From: Kribbella sp. NBC_00382
Lineage (GTDB): Bacteria; Actinomycetota; Actinomycetes; Propionibacteriales; Kribbellaceae
NCBI RefSeq assembly: GCF_036067295.1
Contig: NZ_CP107954.1
Span: 1 to 64,000, forward strand
Reading direction: 5' to 3'
Length of the DNA: 64,000 nt
The notes beneath the pieces are model-generated. The model was not told where the DNA came from, did not search any database, and saw nothing but the letters and a program-made list of their open reading frames with translations. Below, in pieces: positions 1 through 21,362 of this stretch (positions within the stretch are counted from its first letter, which is position 1; each line of letters opens with the position of its first letter). A program made the position numbers and the translations under genes.

Positions 1-26
1 AAGGGCCACCCGAGTGGGTGGCCCTT
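1..26 (-). terminator. rrn operon terminator
   Basis: An 11-bp perfect inverted repeat (AAGGGCCACCC / GGGTGGCCCTT) with a 4-base loop lies just downstream of the 5S gene on the minus strand. The sequence after the stem lies outside the window, so the presence of a U-tract cannot be judged. It probably ends the rRNA operon. Confidence 0.75.
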
Positions 27-39
27 AACAGTGTGAATG

Positions 40-157
40 TCCGGCGACGTCCTACTCTCCCACGACCTACCGGTCGCAGTACCATCGGCGCTGTCAGGCT
101 TAACTTCCAGGTTCGGAATGGAGACTGGGTGTTTCCCTGACGCTATGGTCACCGTAA
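40..157 (-). rRNA. rrf: 5S ribosomal RNA
   Basis: The minus strand reads GTTACGGTGACCATAGCG at the 5' end and closes with a matching CGCCGGAC arm, as in actinobacterial 5S rRNA. The internal stretch corresponding to CCGAACCTGGAAGTTAAG is the conserved 5S loop B/C region. The length of about 117 nt is normal. It is the last gene of the 16S-23S-5S operon. End positions are estimated to within a few bases. Confidence 0.95.
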
Positions 158-309
158 CTCTATAGAAATATCAACCAACCACACACTCAGCCACTCCACC
201 CCCGTGTGGGGTGGGTGTTGCTGGGGGTTGACCGTATTTCGGGAACCGTATAGCGGACGCGTACATCTTCGCAGCAGATTGTCTGTCGCCAACCGATGGT
301 TGGTGTTGA
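158..309 (-). other. 23S-5S spacer
   Basis: A spacer of about 150 bp between the 23S 3' end and the 5S 5' end. No tRNA cloverleaf or ORF with coding character is visible. It presumably carries RNase processing stems. Confidence 0.7.
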
Positions 310-5422
<5,113 letters not shown>

Positions 5423-5640
5423 TCTATATGTTGACTGACCGAAGTCAGTGAACAGACAAAACGAAAAACGATCCATTGCAATCAGAAACAAATCAAACTG
5501 ACTTGAATCCAGAAAAATTACAAAGGAATCCAACACGAATCAACGATGAACCAGACCGGCCAACCTCGAAGAGGCAAGCAAGCCTACTTACACCGAGACC
5601 CGTGAAGGGGGTTAATGCTAAATTTCGGCATTGACTTTCG

Positions 5641-5668
5641 GCACGCTGTTGAGTTCTCAAGAATCGGG
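5641..5668 (-). promoter_or_regulatory. rrn leader boxA-like / processing element
   Basis: The minus strand reads TTCTTGAGAACTCAACAGCG about 220 nt upstream of the 16S gene. This motif is characteristic of actinobacterial rRNA leaders and is linked to Nus-dependent antitermination and to RNase III processing of the precursor. A related TTTTGAGAACTG copy occurs before the 23S gene. Confidence 0.65.
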
Positions 5669-5719
5669 CGCACACCGCGTCCGCGACCTTTCAGCCAGGA
5701 CTCCGGGGCAACCTGCGTT

Positions 5720-5748
5720 ACTCTACCGGATCAGATCCACCGAGTCAA
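5720..5748 (-). promoter_or_regulatory. rrn promoter (proximal)
   Basis: On the minus strand TTGACT (5748-5743) and TAGAGT (5725-5720) are separated by exactly 17 bp, a good match to the vegetative sigma consensus. It lies about 300 bp upstream of the 16S gene. It is the stronger of two promoter candidates in the tyrS-16S gap. Confidence 0.75.
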
Positions 5749-5883
5749 CACCCAGTTTTTTCCGATCCGCACCCCGCATCTGAGCTACCGACCCGGATCA
5801 AAGACACGGTGCGGCTCAGCTAGCCTTGGGGGGTTCGGAGCGACCGGCCGCTTGCGCGTCCCGCACTCGCTCCAACAAGAAGA

Positions 5884-5913
5884 ACAGTACGTGGCTGGCA
5901 GGTGGCCGGTCAA
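5884..5913 (-). promoter_or_regulatory. rrn promoter (distal)
   Basis: On the minus strand TTGACC (5913-5908) and TACTGT (5889-5884) are separated by 18 bp. The site is just downstream of the hairpin that follows tyrS, so it could start rRNA transcription independently of tyrS. Confidence 0.5.
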
Positions 5914-5921
5914 ATCGGTTA

Positions 5922-5959
5922 CCGGAGGCTTGAATCACACAGCTGTAATTTGCCTCCGG
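5922..5959 (-). terminator. Hairpin after tyrS
   Basis: An 8-bp perfect stem CCGGAGGC / GCCTCCGG encloses a 22-nt loop that contains the palindrome ACAGCTGT. There is no U-tract, which is common for actinobacterial terminators. It sits 20 bp after the tyrS stop and before the rrn promoters. The long loop makes the terminator call moderate only. Confidence 0.4.
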
Positions 5960-5979
5960 CACCGACCTCGTGCAAGGCG

Positions 5980-7284
5980 TCAGTCCGCGGCCGGCGAGGC
6001 CAGAACCCCTGCGAACGAACGCTTCCCGCGGCGCAGGACCAGCGCTCCCCCGGGCAGCAGATCCTCGCCGCTCGGGACGTACTCCGGGTCGCTGACCTTC
6101 TCGTTGTTCAGGTACGCGCCACCTTCGGCGATCGTCCGGCGCGCGGCGGACTTGCTGGCGACCAGCTCAGAGAGCACCAGCAGGTCGGTGATCGTCGGCA
6201 TCTGTTCGTCCGGTTTGAGCTCGTAGTGCGGCGCCTCCCGCAACGCGGCGACCAGAGTCGACCCCTGCAGTGCCTGCAGCTCCGACTGGCCGAACAGCGC
6301 CTTGGCCGCGAGCTTCACCTGCTCGGTCTCCTCAGCACCGTGCACCAGGGTCGTGACGTCCTCCGCCAGCAACCGCTGCGCCTCACGCGCATGTGGGCGC
6401 TCAGTAGTCGCCAACTCGAGCGCAGCGATCTCCTCAGCCGTGCGGAACGTGTAGAACCGCACCAACTGCATCACGTCGCGGTCATCGGTGTTGAACCAGA
6501 ACTGGTAGAACGCGTACGGCGACGTCAACTCCCGGTCCAGCCACACGGTCCCCGACTCGGTCTTGCCGAACTTGGTGCCGTCCGCCTTGGTCACCAGCGG
6601 AGTGGCCAGCGCATGCGCCTTCCCCGAGTCCGACCGCCGGATCAACTCGACCCCTGCGGTCAGGTTCCCCCACTGGTCGCTTCCACCGGTCTGCAGGGTG
6701 CACCCGTGGCGCCGGTACAGCTCCAGGTAGTCCAGCGACTGCAGCAGTACGTAGCTGAACTCCGTGTAGCTGATCCCCTGCTCCAGCCGGGCCTTCACCA
6801 CTTCCCGGCCGAGCATCCGGTTCACCGGGAAGTGCTTGCCGATGTCCCGGAGGAAGTCGAGGGTGTTGAGGTCCTTGGTCCAGTCGTAGTTGTTGACCAT
6901 TCGCGCCGGGTTCGGCAGCGACTCGTCGAAGTCGACGAACCGCTCCACCTGGCTGCGGACCTTCTCCACCCACTGCTGCACCAGGTCCTTGGGGTTCAGC
7001 ACCCGCTCGGACGACTCCTTGGGGTCACCGATCAGACCGGTGGCCCCGCCGACCAGCCCGATCGGGTTGTGGCCGGCCAGTTGCAGCCGCCGCAGCGTCA
7101 GGAGCTGCAGCAGGTTGCCCATGTGCAGGCTCGGCGCGGTCGGGTCGAACCCGACGTACGAGGTGATCGGTCCGGCGGCCATCGACGCACGGAGCGCGTC
7201 CGGGTCGGTGGAGTGCGCGATCAGGCCACGGCTCTCCAGGTCGTCGAGCACCTGGGTGCGGCGTGCGGTCTCGCTGTCGGTCAC
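5980..7284 (-). CDS. tyrS: Tyrosyl-tRNA synthetase
   Basis: A 434-residue class I aminoacyl-tRNA synthetase that charges tRNA-Tyr in the cytoplasm. It shows the FDPTAPSLHMGN segment (HIGH-like HMGN at residues 54-57), the tyrosine-binding TGGSDQWGN at about 199-207, the KMSKS equivalent KFGKT at 238-242, and a C-terminal S4-type RNA-binding domain (about 365-400). The start is a GTG preceded by GAGGAGA at good spacing. The length is typical of the bacterial TyrRS family. It lies immediately upstream of the rRNA operon and downstream of the arginine genes, an arrangement seen in actinobacteria. No T-box leader is visible in the 70 bp upstream. Confidence 0.98.
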   Translation of the reverse strand: MTDSETARRTQVLDDLESRGLIAHSTDPDALRASMAAGPITSYVGFDPTAPSLHMGNLLQLLTLRRLQLAGHNPIGLVGGATGLIGDPKESSERVLNPKDLVQQWVEKVRSQVERFVDFDESLPNPARMVNNYDWTKDLNTLDFLRDIGKHFPVNRMLGREVVKARLEQGISYTEFSYVLLQSLDYLELYRRHGCTLQTGGSDQWGNLTAGVELIRRSDSGKAHALATPLVTKADGTKFGKTESGTVWLDRELTSPYAFYQFWFNTDDRDVMQLVRFYTFRTAEEIAALELATTERPHAREAQRLLAEDVTTLVHGAEETEQVKLAAKALFGQSELQALQGSTLVAALREAPHYELKPDEQMPTITDLLVLSELVASKSAARRTIAEGGAYLNNEKVSDPEYVPSGEDLLPGGALVLRRGKRSFAGVLASPAAD

Positions 7285-7354
7285 TTGGTCTCTCCTCGAG
7301 TCACGTCAGATCACCACAAGTGTCCTGTACCTGCTCCAGCGGGCAGGCGTCGGG

Positions 7355-8392
7355 TCAGCTCGCCTCGGGGCGCGACAGTACTGCGCGCAGCTGCGCGACC
7401 AGCGCATGTCCATCGGGCCCGTGCACGGTTGCGGCCGTCGGGCGATGCGGGTCGTGAGCGCCAGGGTCAGGGTTCGGCACCGGGAGACCGTGGGACAGCA
7501 CCTGCTCGGCAGGGGTCAACTGACGGATACCGATCGCCCGTACGTGATCTGGATGCGTCTGGGCGAAGTCGCCGTACAACTGCGGGTCGTGCTGGCCGTC
7601 ATCCCCCACCAGCACCCACTTCACATTGGGGAACTCGACAGCCAGCCGACGCAGCGCAGTCCGCTTGTGCTCCTGCCCGCTGCGGAACCAGCCGGTGTTG
7701 GTCGGCCCCCAGTCGGTCATCAGCAGCGGTCCGGCGGGATAGCCGTGCCGGGCCAGGAACCGGGTCAGCGTGGGAGCCGTGTTCCAGGCACCCGTCGACA
7801 GGTAGAACATCGGCGCACCTGGGTGGTCTGCCAGCAGTTCGGCGTACATCTCCGCCATGCCCGGTACCACGCGCCGGGCCTGCTCCTCGCGGACGAAGGT
7901 GTTCCAGGCCGCGATCAGTGGTCGCGGCAGCATCGTCAGCATCACCGTGTCGTCGATGTCGCTGACCAGGCCGAAGGTGGAGTCCGGGTCGGGCACGTAC
8001 ACCTTCCCGCGCGCCTGCCGCTCGCCGTGCACGCCCAGGCCGATCTCATGCCAGCCGGGAGGCAGTGCGACGGGCACTGTCAGGTCGATGAAGCCGCCGC
8101 GGTCAGTGGTCGCCTCGAAGGTCTGGCCGGACACAGTGACGGAGACCTGTACTCCGGTGGCCGGCGCGGTGACGAATACCCGCCAACCGCGCACCACCTG
8201 GTCCTCGTCGTACCGGGGCTGGTTGCGCGGATCCCGGCTGAGCACGACGCGAGCCAGCACCCGGGTGAACTCCTGGGTGCCGTAGCCGACGTGCGGGATG
8301 ATCCGCTCCCGCCAGCCGCGGCGGCGCAGGAGGACCCCGACGCCGACGTTGAACCAGTCCTCCAGACGGGAGGAGTAGTGCGGACGGGCCAT
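7355..8392 (-). CDS. App1-type phosphatidate phosphatase family protein
   Basis: A 345-residue protein with a DUF2183 (App1) catalytic domain. The N-terminal half (about 60-160) looks like a beta-rich domain. The catalytic part begins with FGLVSDIDDTVMLT, whose DxDDT motif is the HAD-like phosphatase signature, and continues with FYLSTGAWN and a later WVLVGDDGQHDPQLY segment that fits the metal-binding acidic site. Yeast App1 dephosphorylates phosphatidate; bacterial homologues have no established substrate. No signal peptide or membrane segment is seen. It is divergent from the oxidoreductase gene at 8468 with a 75-bp shared upstream region, and 70 bp upstream of tyrS on the same strand. Confidence 0.85.
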   Translation of the reverse strand: MARPHYSSRLEDWFNVGVGVLLRRRGWRERIIPHVGYGTQEFTRVLARVVLSRDPRNQPRYDEDQVVRGWRVFVTAPATGVQVSVTVSGQTFEATTDRGGFIDLTVPVALPPGWHEIGLGVHGERQARGKVYVPDPDSTFGLVSDIDDTVMLTMLPRPLIAAWNTFVREEQARRVVPGMAEMYAELLADHPGAPMFYLSTGAWNTAPTLTRFLARHGYPAGPLLMTDWGPTNTGWFRSGQEHKRTALRRLAVEFPNVKWVLVGDDGQHDPQLYGDFAQTHPDHVRAIGIRQLTPAEQVLSHGLPVPNPDPGAHDPHRPTAATVHGPDGHALVAQLRAVLSRPEAS

Positions 8393-8467
8393 GTCCGAAA
8401 CCTACCCGCAGACAGGGCCCGCGCGCGCACCAGGCGGACTGTCCCCGGCGACCTTTACAGTCTCGAT

Positions 8468-9427
8468 ATGACCCAGACCTCCGCTGCTCTCGGAATGTGC
8501 TTCCCCCGGACCTTCCCAGCCGCCCTGGTGACCGACGTCGCCCGCCGTCTCGACGCCGGTGGCGCGGACGAGCTCTGGCTGATCGAGGACTGCTTCTACA
8601 CCGCCGGGCCGTCCCTGGTCGCGGCCGCGCTGACGGCGACCGAGCGGCTCACCTGTGGGCTCGGCATCGTGCCGGCAGTGGCCCGTACTGCCGCCATGAC
8701 CGCGATGGAGTTCGCCACGCTGGACGCTCTGGCGCCGGGGCGGTTCCTGCCTGGCATCGGGCACGGGGTGCAGGAGTGGATGGCGCAGATGGGCGTCCGG
8801 CCCAAGTCGCCGCTTACTGCGCTCGACGAGGTGACCACTGCGGTGACCCGGCTGCTGGCTGGGGAGAAGGTGACGATGGAGGGCCAGTACGTCGTACTGA
8901 AGGATGTGCAGCTGGATGCGCCGCCCACCACGCCGCCGCCGATTCTGCTCGGGGTGCGTGGGCCCAAGTCGATGGCGCTGGCTGGACGCGTCGCGGGCGG
9001 GGTAGTGCTCGCTGAGCCTGCTACGCCGTCGTATGTGCGGGCCGCTGTCGAGCAGGCCGGTTCACCTGAGGGCTTCGTGGTTGCTGTCTTCAGCGCGTTG
9101 TGTGTGCGGCCGGATCGCAAGGCGGCGTACGAGTGGACGGCGCCTTGGCTGGAGTGGCAGCTCAAGGACAAGAATCCGGCGCTCGCGACGATGCCGTTCT
9201 ACGACGACCTGGTCAAGCTGCATGCCGAGAAGGGGGTCGAGGGGTTCGTCTCGATGCCGCAGGACTGGTGGGCCGAGATCGGACCGATCGGGACGCTGGA
9301 CGACGCCGCCGCGCACATCGAGGCGCTGGAGGCGGCCGGCGTCCACCACATCGGGCTGTTCCCGGACCCCGAGGTCGAGCACGGGCTGCCCCAACTCGAC
9401 TACGTCTTGGAGCTCGCTAACCGCTAA
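8468..9427 (+). CDS. LLM-class (luciferase-like) flavin-dependent oxidoreductase
   Basis: A 319-residue TIM-barrel protein of the bacterial luciferase-like family. Supporting segments are LDAGGADELWLIED, the ALAPGRFLPGIGHG stretch typical of LLM proteins, and a C-terminal IEALEAAGVHHIGLFPDP. In actinobacteria most such proteins use coenzyme F420, but cofactor and substrate cannot be told from sequence. The ATG at 8468 fits the beginning of family homology; a much longer in-frame reading upstream overlaps tyrS and App1 and is spurious. Its stop overlaps the stop of the convergent glycosylase gene by 4 bp. Confidence 0.85.
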   Translation: MTQTSAALGMCFPRTFPAALVTDVARRLDAGGADELWLIEDCFYTAGPSLVAAALTATERLTCGLGIVPAVARTAAMTAMEFATLDALAPGRFLPGIGHGVQEWMAQMGVRPKSPLTALDEVTTAVTRLLAGEKVTMEGQYVVLKDVQLDAPPTTPPPILLGVRGPKSMALAGRVAGGVVLAEPATPSYVRAAVEQAGSPEGFVVAVFSALCVRPDRKAAYEWTAPWLEWQLKDKNPALATMPFYDDLVKLHAEKGVEGFVSMPQDWWAEIGPIGTLDDAAAHIEALEAAGVHHIGLFPDPEVEHGLPQLDYVLELANR

Positions 9428-10047
9428 CTGCGTTTTTTGGGAACGTGCGGCTTGTACGGCGAGACGGTGCGGTCGCCCGGGATCCAGAAGCGCCACGGCC
9501 AGTCGGCCGCCTCGCGGAGGCCGACCCGAGGACCGGTTGCGATCTCACCGTCGTAGCCGGAGCCGGGGAGCAGTTGAACGGCCGAGCCGCGGGCCAGCAG
9601 ATCCACCCCGTTCTCGGCGCGGTCGATGCCGAGCGCAACGCAGAGGCGGGCCGGACCGCGAGCGAGATCGCGATCCGGGAGCACCTTGGTGGTGCCCGCC
9701 GATCGGCGGGCGCGGGCGAGGTCGATGCCTTCGATGACCTCACCCGCCCGGAACAACACCGCCGACGGCTGGCCGGGTGGGCCGACGGCAATGTTCATGC
9801 AGTAGTGCATGCCGTAGGTGAAGTAGACGTAGAGGTGGCCGGGTGGGCCGAACATCACCGCGTTGCGTGGGGTCTGGCCGCGGTAGGAGTGGGAGCCGGG
9901 GTCGTTCGGGCCGTCGTAGGCCTCTACCTCGGTCACCCGGACTGCGACAACGCCCTCGTCAGTCGTCCGGCGCAGCACCGTGCCGAGCAGCGTCGGTGCT
10001 ACGTCCAGGACGGAGCGGGCCAGAGCAGTACGGCGTACAGGAGGCAT
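9424..10047 (-). CDS. DNA-3-methyladenine glycosylase (AAG/MPG family)
   Basis: A 207-residue base-excision-repair enzyme that removes alkylated purines. It shows the family core VRVTEVEAYDGPNDPGSH followed by YRGQTPRN and a GPPGHLYVYFTYGMHYCMN segment, which carries the conserved YFxYGMHxCxN motif. The catalytic glutamate is the E of TEVEAY. The length is normal. It starts one base downstream of the argH stop and is probably co-transcribed with the arginine operon. Its TAG stop overlaps the TAA of the convergent oxidoreductase gene. Confidence 0.93.
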   Translation of the reverse strand: MPPVRRTALARSVLDVAPTLLGTVLRRTTDEGVVAVRVTEVEAYDGPNDPGSHSYRGQTPRNAVMFGPPGHLYVYFTYGMHYCMNIAVGPPGQPSAVLFRAGEVIEGIDLARARRSAGTTKVLPDRDLARGPARLCVALGIDRAENGVDLLARGSAVQLLPGSGYDGEIATGPRVGLREAADWPWRFWIPGDRTVSPYKPHVPKKRS

Positions 10048-11475
<1,428 letters not shown>

Positions 11476-11484
11476 TCAAGAAGA

Positions 11485-14125
<2,641 letters not shown>

Positions 14126-14222
14126 GGGGCCTCCCGGTCTGGACTGAGGAGCGAAGCGACGAGGGAAGACCGGGAGTTCAGCCCCATGACCCGCCGAGCC
14201 GAAGGCGAGGCCAAAAGCACGG
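14126..14222 (-). repeat. Inverted repeat in the argB-argD gap
   Basis: A 10-bp perfect inverted repeat (14132-14141 CTCCCGGTCT and 14167-14176 AGACCGGGAG) encloses a 25-nt loop that includes CGAAGCGA. It lies between argB and argD. No ORF is present. It may be a processing or attenuation site, or an inserted small repeat. Confidence 0.6.
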
Positions 14223-15121
14223 TCATGAGGGGATCACCTGGGTTCCGCTTCCGGCGTCGGTGAAGATCTCGAGCAACAGCGAGTGCGGTACGCGGCCGTC
14301 GATCACGGTCGCCCGGGAGACGCCGGACTGCACCGCGCGCAGGCAGGCCTCCATCTTCGGCACCATCCCGGAGGCGAGCGACGGCAGCAGCTCGGCCAGC
14401 TCGGCGGCGTCGATCTGGGTGATGATCTCCTCGCTCTCCGGCCAGTTCCGGTAGAGACCGGCGACATCGGTCAGTACGACGAGCTTGGACGCGCCCAGGG
14501 CGACCGCCAGGGCCGAGGCGGCGGTGTCGGCGTTCACGTTGTGCGCCTGACCGTCCTCGTCCGGGGCGATCGTGGAGACGACCGGGATCCGGCCGGCGTC
14601 GATCAGGTCGACGACCGCCTCGGGCCGGACGCCGACGACATCGCCGACCAGGCCGATGTCGACCGATTCACCGTCGATGATCGCGCCCCGCCGTTCCGCG
14701 GTGAACAGCCCCGCGTCCTCGCCGGACATCCCGACCGCGAACGGTCCGTGCGCATTCAGCAGCCCGACCAGCTCGCGACCGACCTTGCCCACCAGGACCA
14801 TGCCGACCACGTCCATCGCCTCGGGCGTCGTCACCCGCAGCCCGCCGCGGAACTCGCTGTCGATGCCGAGCCGCTGCAGCATGTCGCTGATCTGCGGGCC
14901 GCCGCCGTGCACGACGACCACCCGTACGCCGCAATGCCGAAGGAACACGATGTCGGAAGCGAACGCCTGCTTCAACTCGTCGTCGACCATGGCGTTGCCG
15001 CCGTACTTGACCACGATCGTCTTGCCGTGGAACTCCTTCAGCCAGGGCAGCGCTTCGGTGAGCACGGCGGCCTTCTCGACCGCGTTGGCCTGGCTGGTCT
15101 CGATCAAACGTGTCGTCATGG

Positions 15122-15125
<4 letters not shown>
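14223..15125 (-). CDS. argB: Acetylglutamate kinase
   Basis: A 300-residue amino-acid kinase that phosphorylates N-acetylglutamate. It shows [11 protein letters not shown] with the phosphate-binding K40, [12 protein letters not shown] (GGGP at 74-77), [16 protein letters not shown] (substrate site), and a [21 protein letters not shown] segment near the ATP site. An N-terminal helix is present, as in arginine-inhibited hexameric NAGKs. The ATG at 15125 overlaps the argJ stop (ATGA). A second in-frame ATG lies two codons downstream. Confidence 0.97.
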
Positions 15126-18743
<3,618 letters not shown>

Positions 18744-18752
18744 TCTCCGGGG

Positions 18753-18795
18753 TTGACTTTCTGACTACGCAGACACATTCTGACTACGCAGTCAG
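18753..18795 (+). promoter_or_regulatory. lacI-type gene promoter with repeated operator
   Basis: TTGACT (18753-18758) and CATTCT (18776-18781) are separated by 17 bp. The 14-bp word TTCTGACTACGCAG occurs twice, at 18759-18772 and 18778-18791, with a 19-bp offset. The second copy sits in a perfect palindrome, CTGACT-ACGC-AGTCAG (18780-18795). The arrangement suggests self-repression by the downstream LacI protein. Confidence 0.6.
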
Positions 18796-18825
18796 AGAGG
18801 CTGCTCGGCGTAAGGTGAGGGCCCT

Positions 18826-19878
18826 ATGAGCGAGGCGAAGCCGGCACCGGAAGGCAGTCGTTCGCGCCGTCCGGGCAGCACGGATGTCGCCCGGCTCGCA
18901 GGTGTCTCGCAGAAGACCGTCTCGCGGGTGCTCAACGACGAGCCGTACGTCAAAGAAGAAGTCCGGCTCCGGGTCCAGGCAGCCATGCGCGAGCTCGGGT
19001 ACCGCCGCAATGACGCAGCCCGCGCGCTCAACTCCGGAAAGACCCGGCGGATCGGCGTGGTCAGCCTCGGTACGGCGTTGTTCGGCCCGTCGACCCAACT
19101 GGTGGCCGTCGAACGTGCACTGCGCAGTACCGGCTACTCGCTGAGCATGGTCAACACCTTCGAAGGCGACGCCGGGGGTGTCGCCGGCGCGATCGACGTG
19201 CTGCTCGCGCAGGGCGTGGACGGCATCATCCTCGCCGAGCCGATCGACGAGGGCGACGACCAGCGGATCGAGCTCGAAATGCCAGTACTCACCTTCGGGC
19301 GCTTCCCCGGACTCAGCGCCCGGCCGCTGATCTCCACGGGCGGCGATGGAGTTCGCGCGAGCCGGGACGCGACCGAGCATCTGCTCGGCCTCGGGCACCG
19401 GACCGTCTGGCACGTCGCCGGCCCGGAACGCTGGTGGGCCTCGCAGGACCGGCTCGAGGGTTGGCGGCAGGCGCTGGCCGCTGCCGGCGCCCCCGAACCA
19501 CCTGTGCTGCGAGGCGACTGGCTACCTGCCTCCGGCTACGCGGCCGGCCGGGAACTGGCCGCCAATGACGAGGTGACCGCGATCTTCGTCGCCAACGACG
19601 ACATGGCCATCGGCGTGCTGCGCGCGCTCACTGAGGCCGGCCGCGCGGTGCCTGACGACGTCAGCATCGTCGGCTTCGACGACATCCCCACCGCGGCGTT
19701 CCTGACGCCGCCGCTCACCACCATCCCGCAGGACTTCGACGTGCACGTCGCCCGCGGGATCACGAATCTCATCACGGAGATCGAGTCGCCCACCGGTGAC
19801 CGCTCCCCCGCCCTGGAGCCACCATCGCTCCGGCTGGTCACCCGTCACTCCACCGGCCCCGCTCGTACGGCGTCCTGA
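18826..19878 (+). CDS. LacI-family transcriptional regulator (GH42 island)
   Basis: A 350-residue LacI/GalR regulator. The N-terminal helix-turn-helix (about 18-70: TDVARLAGVSQKTVSRVLNDE and the hinge AARALNSGKTRRIGVV) is followed by a periplasmic-binding-protein-like sugar-sensing domain. The domain ends in a DVSIVGFDDIPTAAFLTPPLTTI segment, typical of the family. GGTGAGG precedes the ATG. It is the first gene of a sugar-uptake and hydrolysis island on the same strand and probably represses it; the inducer is unknown. Confidence 0.93.
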   Translation: MSEAKPAPEGSRSRRPGSTDVARLAGVSQKTVSRVLNDEPYVKEEVRLRVQAAMRELGYRRNDAARALNSGKTRRIGVVSLGTALFGPSTQLVAVERALRSTGYSLSMVNTFEGDAGGVAGAIDVLLAQGVDGIILAEPIDEGDDQRIELEMPVLTFGRFPGLSARPLISTGGDGVRASRDATEHLLGLGHRTVWHVAGPERWWASQDRLEGWRQALAAAGAPEPPVLRGDWLPASGYAAGRELAANDEVTAIFVANDDMAIGVLRALTEAGRAVPDDVSIVGFDDIPTAAFLTPPLTTIPQDFDVHVARGITNLITEIESPTGDRSPALEPPSLRLVTRHSTGPARTAS

Positions 19879-19991
19879 CCGTCCTGCACTGACCGCACCG
19901 CAGCAGACCACCACCCGCTGAGCCTTCGAAGCGCTGGGCCGATGCCCCGCGCCCAGGCACCGCCTTGCCATCTTCCGAGGAGTTGTTCGCA

Positions 19992-21362
19992 GTGATCCAG
20001 ATTCCGAAAGTTCGGCGGCGCGCCGGCCTCGCCGTCACCCTCGCCGCCACCCTCGCCCTCGCCGCCTGTGGCGGTAGCGGTGGTTCGCCGGCCGGTAGTT
20101 CGAGCCAGGCGCAGGCCGTCAGCCAGGCCGATATCGACAAGGCGATGTCCACGCCCACCGAGCTCACCTTCTGGACCTGGGTGCCGGACATCAAGAAGGA
20201 GGTGGCGCTGTTCGAGCAGAAGTACCCCGCGATCAAGGTGAACGTCGTCAACGCGGGTCAGGGCGAGCCGCAGTACACGAAACTCCGGACCGCGCTGAAG
20301 GCCGGCACCGGCGCCCCCGACGCGGCCCAGATCGAGTTCCAGTACGTCCCCACCTTCTCGATCACGAAGAGCCTGGTGGATCTTCGTCCGTACGGCGGGG
20401 ACGCGCTGAAGGACAAGTTCGTCGACTGGACCTGGAACCAGGTGACCGGTTCCGGCGGCGAGGTCTGGGCGATCCCGCAGGACACCGGACCGATGGGGAT
20501 GCTGTACCGCAAGGACATCTTCGACAAGTACGGCATCACCCCGCCGAAGACCTGGGACGAGTTCGCGGCCGCGGCCCGCAAGCTGCACGCCGCCGATCCC
20601 AAGGTCAGCATGACGAACCTCGCCTCGAACCAGAACGGCGTCTGGATGGGTCTGCTCTGGCAGGCGGGCGTCAAGCCGTTCGAGGTCACCGGCCAGGACA
20701 CGGTCAAGGTGAATCTGAACGACGACCAGTCCAAGAAGCTCGGCAGCTACTGGAGCGAGCTGATCAAGGACGGTTCGGTGTCCACCGACCCCGACTTCAC
20801 CGACCAGTGGTACCAGGCCCTCAACCGTGGCCAGTACGCCACCTGGCTGACGGCCGCCTGGGGTCCGGTGTTCCTGTCCGGCTCGGCCAAGTCCACCAGT
20901 GGCAAGTGGCGGGCCGCGCCGCTGCCGCAATGGGAGGCCGGCCAGCAGAAGTCCGGCAACTGGGGTGGCTCGACCACCGCGGTCGTAGCCGGCACGAAGA
21001 ACCCGATCGCGGCCGCCAAGCTGGCCGAGTTCATCAATACCGATCCCGCGTCGACGAAGCTGTTCGCCACCCAGCAGTTCCTGTTCCCGGCCACCAAGGC
21101 GCTGCTCGCGGACCCGGCGTTCGTGCAGCAGAAGCCGGACTTCTACGGCGGGCAGACGGTCAACCAGGTGTTCTCCGAGATCAGCGGCACGGTCGACGAC
21201 AAGTTCCAGTGGCCGCCGTTCCTGGACCAGACGGTGAACGACTGGGACGAGACGGTCGGCAAGTCGTTCGCGGACAAGTCCGACACCGGCGCGGCCCTCG
21301 ACCAGTGGCAGTCGCGGACCACGACGTACGCCAAGAACCAGGGCTTCAAGGTCAACCCATGA
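19992..21362 (+). CDS. ABC sugar transporter substrate-binding lipoprotein
   Basis: A 456-residue extracellular solute-binding protein, family 1. A lipoprotein signal ends with LALAAC, giving lipidated C26, followed by a Gly/Ser-rich linker. The mature part has the expected two-lobe pattern (LTFWTWVPDIKKEVALFEQKYP and GMLYRKDIFDKYGITPPKTWDEF). The GTG at 19992 is chosen over a TTG 27 nt upstream because GAGGAG lies 9 nt before it. The stop overlaps the next permease in ATGA. Its partners suggest galactosides or related oligosaccharides as ligand. Confidence 0.93.
   Translation: MIQIPKVRRRAGLAVTLAATLALAACGGSGGSPAGSSSQAQAVSQADIDKAMSTPTELTFWTWVPDIKKEVALFEQKYPAIKVNVVNAGQGEPQYTKLRTALKAGTGAPDAAQIEFQYVPTFSITKSLVDLRPYGGDALKDKFVDWTWNQVTGSGGEVWAIPQDTGPMGMLYRKDIFDKYGITPPKTWDEFAAAARKLHAADPKVSMTNLASNQNGVWMGLLWQAGVKPFEVTGQDTVKVNLNDDQSKKLGSYWSELIKDGSVSTDPDFTDQWYQALNRGQYATWLTAAWGPVFLSGSAKSTSGKWRAAPLPQWEAGQQKSGNWGGSTTAVVAGTKNPIAAAKLAEFINTDPASTKLFATQQFLFPATKALLADPAFVQQKPDFYGGQTVNQVFSEISGTVDDKFQWPPFLDQTVNDWDETVGKSFADKSDTGAALDQWQSRTTTYAKNQGFKVNP

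Noticed and set aside
5902-9427. Very long plus-strand ORFs (687 and 845 codons) antisense to tyrS and App1
   Set aside because: Composition is Arg/Gln/Val- or Ser/Arg-rich without domain motifs. High-GC genomes give such shadow frames opposite real genes. Only the 3' part (8468-9427) is a real gene.
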